Assembly: GCA_000818945.1 (NCBI GenBank)
Contig: KN805418.1
Location: forward strand, 7,456-71,455
Direction: 5' to 3'
From: Schizochytrium sp. CCTCC M209059
Lineage: Eukaryota > Sar > Bigyra > Thraustochytrida > Thraustochytriidae
DNA length: 64,000 bases
Positions 40,850-51,118 of the stretch are shown piece by piece. A program made the translations under genes and the position numbers. Within the stretch, counting starts at the first letter, position 1. The number at the start of each line of letters is the position of its first letter. The notes below the pieces were generated by a model that worked only from the letters and a program-made list of their open reading frames with translations, had not been told where the DNA came from and searched no databases.

Positions 40850-41690
40850 TCATCGGCCATTCGCGATAAAAATGAACCAAAACACACATATGCATAACTG
40901 TTTGCACGGAACAAAAAACTTCTTTGACCACTCCCCCATGTCGTGCACAGTTGTGACATCACCATATATGTCGTTATATGCCCTGTCGAGCGATCTTTCT
41001 ACCATCCTCACGACTTGTCTCTCGTGCGCGCGCAACGCGTCTGTGCCGACTGCGCTGTACATGCGATGGGACCGGTACAGAACGAGCACGCTGTGATTGT
41101 GCCACGGATTTTCAAGAGACTCGAACCCGAAAAGTGCATCGTGTCACTAGTGAGCCACATCTTTCTCGTCTTGCAATACCTCCAAGACATGCGGCGTGTA
41201 TTGGCAAAGACCGTGCACATTTCTCCACATCAAGCGCATGAGCGTCTCTTGAGGAAATCGAGTCAACGTGCTCGGAATCGCTTCCATTGCATCCAAGAGC
41301 AGCCCGTCATCGAGGTCAGCAACACCTTCATTCGCGATAGTCGTCAACGCGTTCGTAAATTCCTCGGCGTCACTTTGCGAGATGTAGAACGCGTGGTCAA
41401 AGAATATATACTCCCGCGCCGGCAGTCCCAGCGCAGTAGGCCCGTACTGGATAGAGCCCTTGTTGCAAGAAGCATCCATGCAGGTGTGCATTTTAAGTGC
41501 TTTCGCGATGCCGTCCGGATCGCGCAGCAGATGGTTCATCTTGTCACAAAATGCGCGAACAGTGGCAATCGCGGTGACGTGTTCTACACTCGTGCACGCC
41601 CCATCGAACCGCGAACGATCGCGATTCAGAAAAGCCTCAACAATCCCCAATGTCGCCAGCGTTGAAGCACAGTTTAGGCTTCGACAGCGT
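40850..41690 (-). pseudogene. Broken gene with two adjacent in-frame stops; possible peptidase M13 remnant
   Basis: One reading frame is coding-like from about 41690 down to 40850, but it is interrupted by TAG TGA back to back at 41149-41144. No ATG stands at its beginning. Upstream of the stops the segment TALGLPAREYIFF resembles the conserved LGLPxRxYY block of the N-terminal domain of neprilysin-type (M13) metallopeptidases. The zinc motif HExxH is not present in the preserved part. Downstream of the stops the frame continues with ordinary-looking sequence (GTDALRAHERQVVRMVERSL). No intron of normal size here removes both stops. The family assignment is tentative. Confidence 0.45.
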
Positions 41691-42090
41691 ACGTAGACTC
41701 AATTGAGCAATTGAAGAAAACCAAGCAAGTATCAACACAGACGTCGTATGGATGGATGCCGCAGGATTGGCCAGAACATAAACCACTATCTCCTTTCTCA
41801 GAGCAAGAAGCCATACTGATTATACAAATGCAATTAAGTTCACGCTCGTCTGGTGAAGTCTGCCCCTGTCCAAGAGAAAGAAGATCCTCACCTTGATATA
41901 TGCTGGAATTCGCGGCGAGTCGAGATTTTGGAGCTGTAATTACTTCGCTGCGTTACGAGCGTGCTCGAAGGGACGTCAGTGAGCCCAATGCACCGATGCA
42001 CCGATGCACCTCAACATGATCTAAAGCCAAATGGGCGCTCTCAGTGGTATACTTAGTATTGCACGCCGCGGCTAGCTTTGTAACGCACAA

Positions 42091-45000
42091 ATGCAGGCAA
42101 ATGGCAACCCAAGGACGCACGCAAGCACGCGTGCGCGCGCGCGAGAGAGAGAGGGTGCGGGCAAGAGAAGGCTCGCAGCGGCAAAAGAAGAGAGGGAGGA
42201 AAGGCGCGTGGCCGCAAAGGCGACCAACGCAAGTTTCGTTGCCCCGAGCGCGACGCGCACCAGGATGGACGCGGTGACGATGTCGTCGCCGACGGCAGCG
42301 TCAAAATTTGGCGAGAGAAAACGTATGCGATCTGTGCGCGACAGATGCAGAACGCGCATCCTTCAGGACAAGGTCGACCTCTGGAGATCTCTCGAGTCGC
42401 AAGCGCGTAAGTCCTCGGCTGCGCATGCAGGCTCGAAATCGCACAAGTTGCCTGCAGAAGACTTTCTCCATGTTCTCGCTCAACATGGCTTACGCCTGCA
42501 AGAACAGGACGCAAACCTTGTGTAAGTTATTCCGCCGATTTGATCAATAAGCTGTCGCGGAATTTTGACATCAAAAACGAACTTAGAAAACGCTAACATT
42601 ACACGCTCATCTCGAAAAACTCACCGACTGAATACGCACGAGCGCAGTGTGAGCAAGTTTGCCGACTTTCGCGGCTTTGTCGACTTTGGCAAGTTCTACA
42701 GAATGCTTGACGTGCTTCCACCCGAGGACCACGTCGATCCTTCCCTGACGCGAGATCGACTGCCCCAGCCATATCGTATGCTTGTGAAGATTCTTGAAGA
42801 CCACGTGATTGAGGCTGCATGGGAGCAGATCACGCTGCGCAACATGCCCAAGTCCGCGCGCGTGGCACAATCACAATCGCTTAGTGGCAATTCAGCTTCT
42901 CGTGCCTCGCTGGCAACGTCGACGAAGAGTGAGTCTCAGGCAAATCTAGAGAACGCCTCGGATGCAGACGCAGCAGCAGCAGCAGCAGCAGCCAACGAAC
43001 AAGCGCGTCGAGCCATGAATCAAACGGACGCAGCAGTCAAGCAGCAGCTCGAGACACTCCGGCTCATGAAGTCGAAACCCCGAGCAATGCGCCAATGCAA
43101 GCCTGGCGCAACCGTGGCTGTCCCGAACCTTTCTGCGCGCACCTTTTCCTCAGGTCACTCCTTTTCTTGTTACGGAACCGAGGATGGACATGTTGTTGTC
43201 ATTGGGGAAGGTGGGCAAGTCTCATCGTACGCAGCTGAGGCATTTTCTGGACCTGTCGCAGCGATTGCTTGCGCTCCTTGGGGCGTTTCTGGTTTGGTAA
43301 TTGTAGCCTTTCATCGACCTCGCGGCTCCCGGGAACCCGGTAGTGATCCAGGCGCCGCAGATGATGGAGCAGAACATGAAGTGGATGAAGCGAGTCTTGC
43401 TGCAAGAGAGCTTGGATGGGCTTCTGGTCCAACGACGGCGCAGCTTCTTGTGTTGGATCCAACGCTTGGCTCGCTCTCTTGCGTAGGAGCAGCAACTGAA
43501 CTTGACGAGGAGATAGAGACTGCCTGGGTTGATGCCTCTGCGTGGTCTGAAACGTCGGTGCTTCGGTGTGCGTGCGTTGTGAGCGACAAGAGTGCTCACG
43601 AGGATGAGCACTCTTTGAGCGACGAAGAAGAAATGTCGGCACCAATTCCGCGAAAGCTGCTCTTTTTCGACGTATCTTATGAGCGCCCATCCATCGATGC
43701 CGACGTTCCTGTTCTAGAGAGTGCCCTCGCAGAGGACGCCGCCTCCGAAACAGACGGATCGGCTTCAAACACGGATGTGAGGTGGTCTCTCGCTCGGTCT
43801 GCAATGCCCCTTCCACTTGCCGATGGTCCCGCACGAGGGTACTTTTGCAAGAGTCGTCACTTTTTCACCTTATATGTGCGGGGATGTAACGAGGTGCATG
43901 AGCACAGGTGGTCATCAAGCAAAAGCATTGTGACATGGATGTCCTCTGGAATTCTCTGCGATGCTCAGCACATGAGTGCCAACGGTGTGGAACTCTGCGC
44001 CTTTGGCTTGCGCGACGGCTGCATTACTGTATGGAATGTGTGGGCGAGTGTCGTGCGTGCGATCCTCCGACACCACCAGTCGCCGACAACTTCAATCATG
44101 TTCATGATGCCGAACGAGGATCCTGAGGGAAGCAGCGTTAACAGCCCTCAGATTCTTGCAGGTTGCGGAGATGGCAGGCTTCGCCTCTTTCAGATTTCTT
44201 CGGACGCACCTTCATCAGCAGCAATTCGGCCGCGAGGCGGAGAACGTGGGGCGCTCTTTGCGGATGCAGCCTTTGCAGAGGCTCTTACAGGTGGAAGTTT
44301 CCTCGCTGAGTTTGAAGATGCTGCCACTGACGACGAAGCAAGCGCAGTGGGTGTTTCGGCAATCTGCGGTTTGCGGCAGGTACCCACGACGCCGCTGTTA
44401 CTCGTCAAAACACGCTGCGACTTGCGACTTTACGACATGGAGGCTGGGGCTCAGATCGGTGTTCTTGAGCCAGTCTCGGGCAGATGGGAAGGGGCCGAGG
44501 GCTCGAACGAGATGACTGCTGGTTTTGCGCAACAGGACGTTGTGGTCCTTTCCAACGACACCATTACGGTCTTTCCCGCACTTCTGTACGTGGCTGCTTG
44601 TTATCCAAGCATAGCTCGCGCCATAAAGTTTACCGACCCTTTGCAGCCTCTGACTGCTTCAGCAAAGCGTCGGCTTGCATTTGAGGCGGTCAAGCTGTTG
44701 AACGCAACGACTGCAGAGCAGCGTTGCGATCCGGAAAAGGATCTTGCAAGTCGTGGAGCTCCGCAATTTGCCTCTACAATGGGCTTGGTGTCGTTAAATA
44801 GCGCTTCTTTGTCTCCAAGTCAGCATACCATCACTGAGTCATCCACGGAGAGCAAGTCGAAAGGCGCAAGTGCTGGGCCTACGGTGCCAGCGGCGCCAAC
44901 GCCTCCCGGCGGAGGTAAAGCCGCGGGCGCATTCACATTTTCGAACATGGGACTATTGGCATCCAAACTCCGTGCGCGTAAAATGCAAGCGTCCAAGAAT

Positions 45001-45162
45001 GTGATGAATCCAACGCGTCTGAGCGAGTCATTGATTCGAACGTTGCCACGAGACAAAATGAATGAGTTTGAGGATCGACGCGTGGAAACGCGTGCTGAGC
45101 GCGAAAAGCATCTTTCAAGCACCATGGAGCGATGGGGCTCCATTTCTCATGTGGCGAGGTGA
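42091..45162 (+). CDS. EF-hand-like / WD-repeat-like protein, two exons
   Basis: Exons 42091-42521 and 42648-45162 join to 981 residues. Splicing joins DANLV to VSKFADFRGFVDFGKFYRML in one frame, while exon 2 alone has only a TTG start. The N-terminus is Arg-rich and low-complexity; a second ATG at 42265 could be the true start. The junction region (LPAEDFLHVLAQHGL ... FRGFVDFGKFYRML) looks like paired EF-hand-type helices without clear calcium loops. Later parts have WD-like blades (CYGTEDGHVVVIG, FGLRDGCITVWNVW, AGCGDGRLRLFQI). The C-terminus is basic and helical. The layout recalls flagellar WD proteins such as the WDR93 or CFAP group, but I cannot fix the family. An Ala run near 42969-42993 comes from GCA repeats. 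Confidence 0.7.
42522..42647 (+). other. Intron (126 nt, phase 2)
   Basis: The donor is GT|GTAAGTTAT and the acceptor GAGCGCAG|TG. A branch-like ACTGAAT lies about 20 nt before the acceptor. The frame stops at TAA just after the donor if unspliced. Confidence 0.8.
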
Positions 45163-45590
45163 TGATTTGGAACCATTTGAAAGTGGACAGTAAAGCAAAT
45201 TAGATTTCGATCGATGATGCGTGCTTAAAGCAGCGAGCAAGGAAAGAAAAGGTGGATTGACACGAGCCGATCGAACGTACGCACGTTGGCAGGGTCAGTA
45301 CGTTGTGAGTCGTAAAAGTGGGAAAGAGTGCCGGTCGCAAGACCTTTTAAGCGAAGAGAGAGGATAGCGAGTCGCAGAAGAAACAGGGTTATTTCTTTCA
45401 AGTTCAGATGGCTTGCTTGGGCCTGTAACGTTTGGTAAAAATTATGTTAAAAAGGTGTTTGATGATGTATGTGTCTTCGAGACCTTGTTGGGTGTGCCGA
45501 AACAAAATGATGAGTGTCTCTTATACCTTTCATGGCAAATTGCAAGGCCAACTTGACTGTGTATTGCGGTATATGTAACTATCGTTTACT
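45163..45590. other. Convergent 3' flanks of the WD-like gene and DNALI1
   Basis: AT-richer, with no gene seen. It presumably holds both 3' UTRs and polyadenylation sites. Confidence 0.6.
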
Positions 45591-46337
45591 TTACGCAGAC
45601 CCAGAAACAGACTTGAGGAACTTGTCGAGATTTTGGCCTTGGTACTTGAGAAAGGCGATTTCTTCCTTGCGCTTCTTTTCGGAGATGGCCTTGATCTCAG
45701 CCTCGCGCTTTTCCATGATCTCGACACGGTTGCGGAATTCGAGGACCTCGTTCTCGCGTGCCTTGCAGTCTTCTTCGAGCTGCTTAATCTCAGCCTCCAT
45801 GTCCGACATGCCCTGCTCCGCCTGGAGCTGTTTGCGAATACCAAAGACAATACTGCTGTCATAGAGGGTCTTGTATGCATCGACGGTCATGCGTGCCTCG
45901 TCGCGAGTACGGAGAAGCAAGAGGCCGCGTTCTGGCTGGTTAAGAGTAACCTGACGGATGATCTCGTCGAACGCCTGGCGGTACAGGTCCTCGCGCACAG
46001 GGCAAATACCACTGTCGCGGGCCTGACGCTCGGCAAGTTTGCGGTCAAGTTCCTCCTGAACCTGAATGACCTCCAAACGGGTTGCAGGTTCCTTGGAGGT
46101 GTACTGCATCCACTTGGACTGATCCTTTTTGGTGAAGGTACGCGGTGGCAGTACGGAGTTGACGATCTCGTCAGTCTGGACGTTGCCGGAAGATGTTTTT
46201 GTGGAGGTGGCCTGTGCGCCGGCGCCGTAGTCTTTGGACTCTTGCTCCGCTTCGGCCTCGTTGTTGCTACGCGCAGGTGCGCTCATGAGCAGCGGCTCTT
46301 CGAGCCGAAGCAACGACTCGGGTACTTCAGACGCCAT
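45591..46337 (-). CDS. DNALI1: Axonemal dynein light intermediate chain p28 (DNALI1)
   Basis: 248 residues from the ATG (MASEVPESLL); the frame upstream to 46439 has only GTG. It matches the DNALI1/p28 family over its whole length: ILPPR-like block (SVLPPRTF), STPxTR-like segment (EPATRLEVIQVQEELD), the signature RQARDSGICPVREDLY, FDEIIRQVTLNQPERGLLLLR, and the C-terminal coiled coil after LQAEQGMSDME. p28 is a subunit of inner-arm axonemal dyneins, so the organism should make motile flagella, for example zoospores. The gene is head to head with an ankyrin gene. Confidence 0.96.
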   Translation of the reverse strand: MASEVPESLLRLEEPLLMSAPARSNNEAEAEQESKDYGAGAQATSTKTSSGNVQTDEIVNSVLPPRTFTKKDQSKWMQYTSKEPATRLEVIQVQEELDRKLAERQARDSGICPVREDLYRQAFDEIIRQVTLNQPERGLLLLRTRDEARMTVDAYKTLYDSSIVFGIRKQLQAEQGMSDMEAEIKQLEEDCKARENEVLEFRNRVEIMEKREAEIKAISEKKRKEEIAFLKYQGQNLDKFLKSVSGSA

Positions 46338-46873
46338 GGTATTTCGCGTTCGTTGGTCGTTCGTCTGCCCCGGTCTGGTGGCTGCCGCCTGCGAGTGACG
46401 AGAGTAGCCACTGCAGAGCAAAGCAAAGACCTGCCTCACTCGCGCTGCAACGCGCGACCTTGCGCTGTGCGTATCACGACTCGGGCTGGTTCTTCGTGTG
46501 CTCTGCGCCCATGTGCGCGCTCAAAAGGTTGCTGGCATGTCGCAGAGCCGTTGACATATGCTGATTATATCTAATGGAAACGCTACGACCGTCTTAGTGT
46601 AGCAATGGGCTTATTCTGAAATGGCATGAGCATAACCCGACTTTGGGCACTCTTTGCATTGGCACTCCTTGCATGGGCGTGTGTGCAAGGCGAGGCGAGG
46701 CGAGGCGGAGTGGGGTGAGTTGAGGTGATACGAGACGAACGAACGAACGAACGAACGAACGAAGGGGAAAGGGTGGAGAGGCCGCGAAATCCCGCAAAGT
46801 CACAGCGAGGCCGCCAGTCGCTGACGTCGAAGAGAACAAAGTCTGATTGCGTGCACGCGTGTCGGAAAGGACA
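46338..46873. other. Divergent promoter region with GAAC and GCGAG repeats
   Basis: This is the upstream region shared by DNALI1 and the ankyrin gene. It has a GAAC tetranucleotide run (about 46736-46763) and GGCGA repeats near 46688-46707. No gene is seen. Confidence 0.6.
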
Positions 46874-47691
46874 ATGAGCAAGAAGAAGGGCGGCGATAAG
46901 GACCAGGTGCCGGAAATCGAGAGCAATCCGTGGAAGTTGGCCGGCATTGGCGACGTCGCTGCGCTCAAAGGTTTGGTGGAGAGGGAAAAGAACCCGGTTG
47001 ATGTGAACGCGGAGGACGACTATGGGTGTCAACCAATTATTTGGGCGGCGCGAAGCGGCTACGTGGATGCAGTTGCGTACCTTGTGGAGCAGGGCGGGGA
47101 CATTGAGTCTAGTGGCTTCGGCGGGATGCGACCTCTTCATCATGCTTGCAACCAGCTTCGCGACGAGGTCATGCTTAAGCTCTTGGACCTTAACGCGAAC
47201 GTGAATGCGGCCGACGACAGTGGCAATACAGCGCTGCACTTTGCAGCTGAGCGGTAAGTGACGCGCGGAACCGGGGGGAATCGCATCGACTCGTTTTGCC
47301 AATGAACATGACTCGCTGATCTTTGTAAAATTCATATCTTGCGAACAGCGGCGTGATGGAGCCTGTGGAAACGCTGATTGGCGCTGGCGCAAACGTGAGC
47401 GCGGAAAACACGGCCAAGTGCACGCCGCTACACAAGGCCGCGAACGATGGGCATCTTTCGATCGTGCAAAAGCTCATAAACAAGGGCGCAGACATTAATC
47501 ATCAGGATGGCAAAGGCAATAGCGTTCTTCACATTGCGTGTATGAATCGTTTTCAGCTCATGGCAGAATGGCTGATTGCGAACGGCGCAAACGTCAAGCT
47601 TAAAAATAAGTCGTCCAAGCTCCCGTCGGCCTTGTGCGGGCCGGCACTGGCCAGCACATTGTTCCCGTCGGAGACTAAGGAGGAGGAATAA
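46874..47691 (+). CDS. Ankyrin-repeat protein, two exons
   Basis: Exons 46874-47253 and 47349-47691 join to 240 residues. The start is ATG (MSKKKGGDK). After a Lys-rich start come about six ankyrin repeats, e.g. GCQPIIWAARSGYVDAVAYL, GMRPLHHACNQ, GNTALHFAAE|RGVMEPVETL (across the intron), CTPLHKAANDGHLSIVQKL and GNSVLHIACMNRFQLMAEWL. The last repeat breaks off into KTEEE-like acidic residues. No other domain is present, so this is a small protein-binding module. The divergent pairing with DNALI1 could mean co-expression with flagellar genes, but that is only a guess. The intron falls inside an ankyrin repeat. Confidence 0.88.
47254..47348 (+). other. Intron of the ankyrin gene (95 nt, phase 2)
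   Basis: The donor is GCG|GTAAGTG and the acceptor GAACAG|CGG. A branch-like CGCTGAT lies about 35 nt before the acceptor. Splicing keeps the ankyrin repeat in frame. Confidence 0.88.
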
Positions 47692-48191
47692 TCATGTATG
47701 TTTGGAACTGTCGTAGAATTGTAAAAGAGGAAAGGATCAATTGTTCAATTTCTCATGAATGTCTCGATTGAAGACTATTCGCGACTCACCCTCGCACCTT
47801 TTACCCTTTTATCATCACTTGAAATAAAGTAAAGCAACAGGTAGCGTAGACATAGTGTTGCATGTAATGCGTGGGTAAGGAGCGACGAGGTGCATGTCGA
47901 GCTGAGCGTGCGGTCAACGGCAAGAAAGGCGGCGTGCAGAAAGGAGGTTCAGATCAGGGGAAGGTGGTGCACGTTGCGACGGCCATGGGTCGGTCGTCGA
48001 TGGCCCTGATTGAGTGAGTTGCTAGGTATACGTGGCGTCAAAGCGTAAGCAGCGCTTGTAAGGATGAAGGTTTCCTTGATTGAGCGAGCTGGTGAAAGAC
48101 CGCTAGGATGTGTGTGAGTGTGTGAGTTTTCTTTCTTGGGAAAAGAGTGATCATGGTATTTGCAAGAGGTTGAGAAGAGCGTGAGACGAGC
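47692..48191. other. Convergent 3' flanks of the ankyrin and carrier genes
   Basis: No gene is supported. An AATAAA-like signal (GAAATAAAG near 47821) could serve the ankyrin transcript. A GTGTGTGAGTGTGTGAG stretch lies near 48110. Confidence 0.55.
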
Positions 48192-49067
48192 TTAAGACTG
48201 AGCAGTCTCGGAGCGCTCCGCGCAAAAGCGGGCCATGAGAAGGTTGTAGACTTGACTGGAGAAGGCGATGCCCACGGAAACGCGGAGCGTGCCCCAACCA
48301 ATGGTGAGACGTCGTGCGAGAAAGAGCGCGCGACTCTCTTGCGTTGCAGCTTTGTGCTCATTGGCCTCACGCCAGAGATTGACAAAGACGGTTGAAGTGC
48401 GCAGGTGGCCCTGCGAGAGATCGTGGGCATATTGCAAGTTGCGTGCATAGTTGAGCGGCGAGGAAATGAGCGTGGCCACAGCAGCAGCAATGACATTGGA
48501 GAAGAAGGAGACGGCGCCAGCAAGTTGCACGCCAGTTCGTGGGTCAACGATGGGCTGCTTTGCAGCGGCCAGATGCTTGGGAAGCTCGTGGCGCAGACAG
48601 GAAAAGGCCCCACCCCAAATGAAGTCCCGACCGAGCGTTGTAACGATGGCTCGATTGAAGCAAGCGAGGCCGCCAGTCTTGAACATGATGGACGCCACGC
48701 GCAGCATGCTACCTGGGTGCTGTGCGCTCCATTTCTGAAAAGTGATGCTCGCGAGAGGGTTGGTGACCATGGCGATGAGCGATCCTGAGATGGTGCCAGA
48801 GACGAAGTTGTGTGCAAAGGAACCCCTGTCGCCGACGGGGCAATTACGGCGCACGGCATCTTCGAGCGGGAAGCAGAGCCCCGACGAGATGACGCGCTGC
48901 AGAATGACGGTGTTGACGCTTTGAAAAGGTTTTTCAAAGTTGGACTCGCAGAGGAAGGGTCGTTTATGTACATGTGCGAGGAAGAGCGCGCGGTCGACGG
49001 GGCAGAAGACGACCGAGCTGGTCATGCCGGCCACCAGGCCCGAGGTGAAGGCGGACATGTCTGCCAT
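48192..49067 (-). CDS. Divergent mitochondrial carrier family protein
   Basis: 291 residues from ATG (MADMSAFTSG). It shows the three-fold layout of SLC25 carriers, with degenerate Px[D/N] motifs after odd helices: FCPVDRALFLAHV (about 22-34), VTNPLASITFQKW (about 102-114) and SSPLNYARNLQYA (about 206-218). Glycine-rich helix starts (GLVAGMTSS, NFVSGTISGSL) also fit. The classical PxDxx[K/R]x[K/R] basic residues are mostly lost, so substrate prediction is not possible. It probably sits in the inner mitochondrial membrane or a related organelle membrane. The length is normal for the family. Confidence 0.75.
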   Translation of the reverse strand: MADMSAFTSGLVAGMTSSVVFCPVDRALFLAHVHKRPFLCESNFEKPFQSVNTVILQRVISSGLCFPLEDAVRRNCPVGDRGSFAHNFVSGTISGSLIAMVTNPLASITFQKWSAQHPGSMLRVASIMFKTGGLACFNRAIVTTLGRDFIWGGAFSCLRHELPKHLAAAKQPIVDPRTGVQLAGAVSFFSNVIAAAVATLISSPLNYARNLQYAHDLSQGHLRTSTVFVNLWREANEHKAATQESRALFLARRLTIGWGTLRVSVGIAFSSQVYNLLMARFCAERSETAQS

Positions 49068-49664
49068 CTTTGGTTGTTGCGTAGTTTGAGTGTCGAGGCG
49101 CACGGCTCTGCTACTGTCTGCCTGGGCTGCTTGCTTACTTCACTTGCCAACGGTGGCTCGCCGCTCGTACGAGCAAGCAAGCGCACGAGCGCGCAGGCGG
49201 GCAGGCGAGCAGGTAGGCAGGCAGGCGGGCTGGGCCTGCCGCGCGAGCTGGCCACGCTCACGAGCTCGCTCGCTTTGGATCGAGCACGTACAAGTGGGTG
49301 AAGTGGGCGCGCGTTCCGCTGGTGACGCCGTGGCCAAGCAGGCGTGGCTCGAGAGCTGGCTGGACGAAAGAAAGAAGACGCTGCACTGACGTCCGCGCGG
49401 ACGCGGGAGAGAAAGAGCGAGCGAGAGCTGGGCTGGGCTGCGCTGCGCTGCGCTTTCACGGAGCACGTGGGCGGGCGGCTCGCGCCGCGCCGCCGGCTGC
49501 ACCAGGGTCCGGGCGCTCCGGCCTGGGCCGCTAGACGAGGCGACGATCGATCAGAGTCTGCCTTGCTTACCTTCAAGTAGTAAACAAGCAAGGTGCGACG
49601 CCGAGGTGCTTCCCGAGAGAGAGAGGGGGAGAGAGAGAAAAAGAGGCAGAGAGGGCGGCGCCGC

Positions 49665-49722
49665 GCGCGCAAGTGCAGTATCGCGGGCCCGCAAGTGCCG
49701 TTTAGCGGGCCCGCAAGTCCCT
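49665..49722. promoter_or_regulatory. Three tandem CGCAAGTG/CGCAAGTC elements
   Basis: GCGCAAGTGCAGTATCGCG, then GGGCCCGCAAGTGCCGTTTAGCG, then GGGCCCGCAAGTCCCTGACGCG, at about 20-25 bp spacing. It lies about 600 bp upstream of the carrier start. Confidence 0.5.
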
Positions 49723-50664
49723 GACGCGGCCTCTCCGGCAGGCGGGGGCAGGTAGTTGCCCCGGCAGCGCAGCTCGAGCAGCAAGCAGCCCGGAAGAGGA
49801 GAGACTAGGAGGAAAAAGAGAGAGCCGCCAGGGCCGGACCGCGAGCGAGGCGCCGCGGCGCAGGGCGAGAGCGCCGAGGCGAGGCGAGGCGAGGCGAGGC
49901 GAGGCGAGGCGAGGCGGGGCGGGCGCGCCTCTGCAGCAGCGGCCCCAGCTGCGCGCGCGGGCGCTGCAGAGCGTGCGCAGGCCGCGGCTGGCAGATCTGG
50001 CAAGCGCAGAGGGCGGGGAGGCAGGTAAGGCGAGGAAGAGGCGGCGCGCTTCCAGGCAGAGCGAGAACCGCTGCCGGCCGGCTTGGCAACCAGGGTTCGC
50101 GGGGCGCGGGCTCTCGCGCTGCCTTGTGTCGCGCGAGAGCCCTCGGGCGGCGGCGGCGGCGGCGCGAAGCTGCAGCGGCCAGGCAACAGCGGCTTGTGCT
50201 CTGCTCTGCTTCGGTTTTGCTTTGGCTTTGGCTTTGGCTCTTAGTACTTTTGCTTTGGCTCTTGCTTGTGCTTTGCTTCTCGAACCTTGCGTTGCGCTGC
50301 GAGGATTCTCTCAAGCAGGCTGTTGCATCTAGTATAACACTATTGCCCCTACTTCGAATCCCACTTGTGTCATATAGATAGAACGACCCAGAATCTGCGA
50401 AACCCAGAAAGATTTGACTTTTGCGTTGCACGGATAGCGGAGAAACTTTTATTTCCCCGGGCAACTTACACTGCAATATATTTTTTCGTCATAAATTGAT
50501 AACTTTTCAAAATTTGTGTGTCGGAGTTACACCGGGTGGAGACGATTCTCCAGCGGGAGGATGCGCCGTCACTGGGGTGGCGGCGGCCGTCTGCAGAGGC
50601 GGCGCCACTGGGACCGTCAGGTGACAGAGAGCGCGTGGCGGGACGAGCGGTGGAGAGCGGCCGG

Positions 50665-50853
50665 CATTCTGCACTTGCGGCGCGGGAAACAGCCCTTTCG
50701 GGGCGCGCGGGGCCCCTTTCCCGGTCCCGTTTGCGCGACTTGCGCGCGGCGCGATAGCCGACTTGGGCGCGCTGGGACGCCCGCGGGCGCGGCGGCGGCG
50801 CACTTGCGCGGGGCCATTCTGCACTTGCGGGCGGCCTCCGCAAGTGCAGAATG
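50665..50853. promoter_or_regulatory. CATTCTGCACTTGCGG element: one direct copy plus a perfect inverted repeat
   Basis: Exact 16-mers CATTCTGCACTTGCGG stand at 50665-50680 and 50815-50830. The reverse complement CCGCAAGTGCAGAATG stands at 50838-50853. The last two form a perfect 16-bp inverted repeat with a 7-nt centre. More CACTTGCGCG and GACTTGCGCG cores lie between (about 50736 and 50801). Confidence 0.7.
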
Positions 50854-51024
50854 CGCCGCCGAGGCGGAGCCGGAGGGAGGCCAGGCCGGCGGGCTGGTCT
50901 GCTTTTAGGAGCAGGGCGCGAGAAGGCGGCGAGAGAGCGCAGAGCAGCAAGCAAGAGCGGCGCAGGTACGTGCGCGCGGCGAGGGCCGGGGCGCGGCGCG
51001 GCGCGCGGCGGGGCGGCGCGCGGG

Positions 51025-51118
51025 NNNNNNNNNNNNNNNNNNNNNNNNNNNNNNNNNNNNNNNNNNNNNNNNNNNNNNNNNNNNNNNNNNNNNNNNNNNN
51101 NNNNNNNNNNNNNNNNNN
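51025..51118. other. Assembly gap (94 Ns)
   Basis: A run of N within very GC-rich upstream DNA. Confidence 0.99.

Larger units (their letters stand above)
39495..42090. other. Gene-poor stretch with decayed genes
   Basis: 2.6 kb with no intact gene that I accept. It contains the F-box-like remnant (39784-40339, plus) and a broken minus-strand gene (40850-41690). The rest (about 40340-40850 and 41700-42090) shows short coding-like pieces in shifting frames and nothing recognisable. GCACCGATGCACCGATGCAC near 41989 is a short tandem repeat. Confidence 0.55.

Noticed and set aside
42565..42647. Exon 2 frame start of the EF-hand/WD-like gene taken as the gene start
   Set aside because: It begins with TTG in what is better explained as an intron. 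Splicing at 42522/42647 joins two coding exons in frame.
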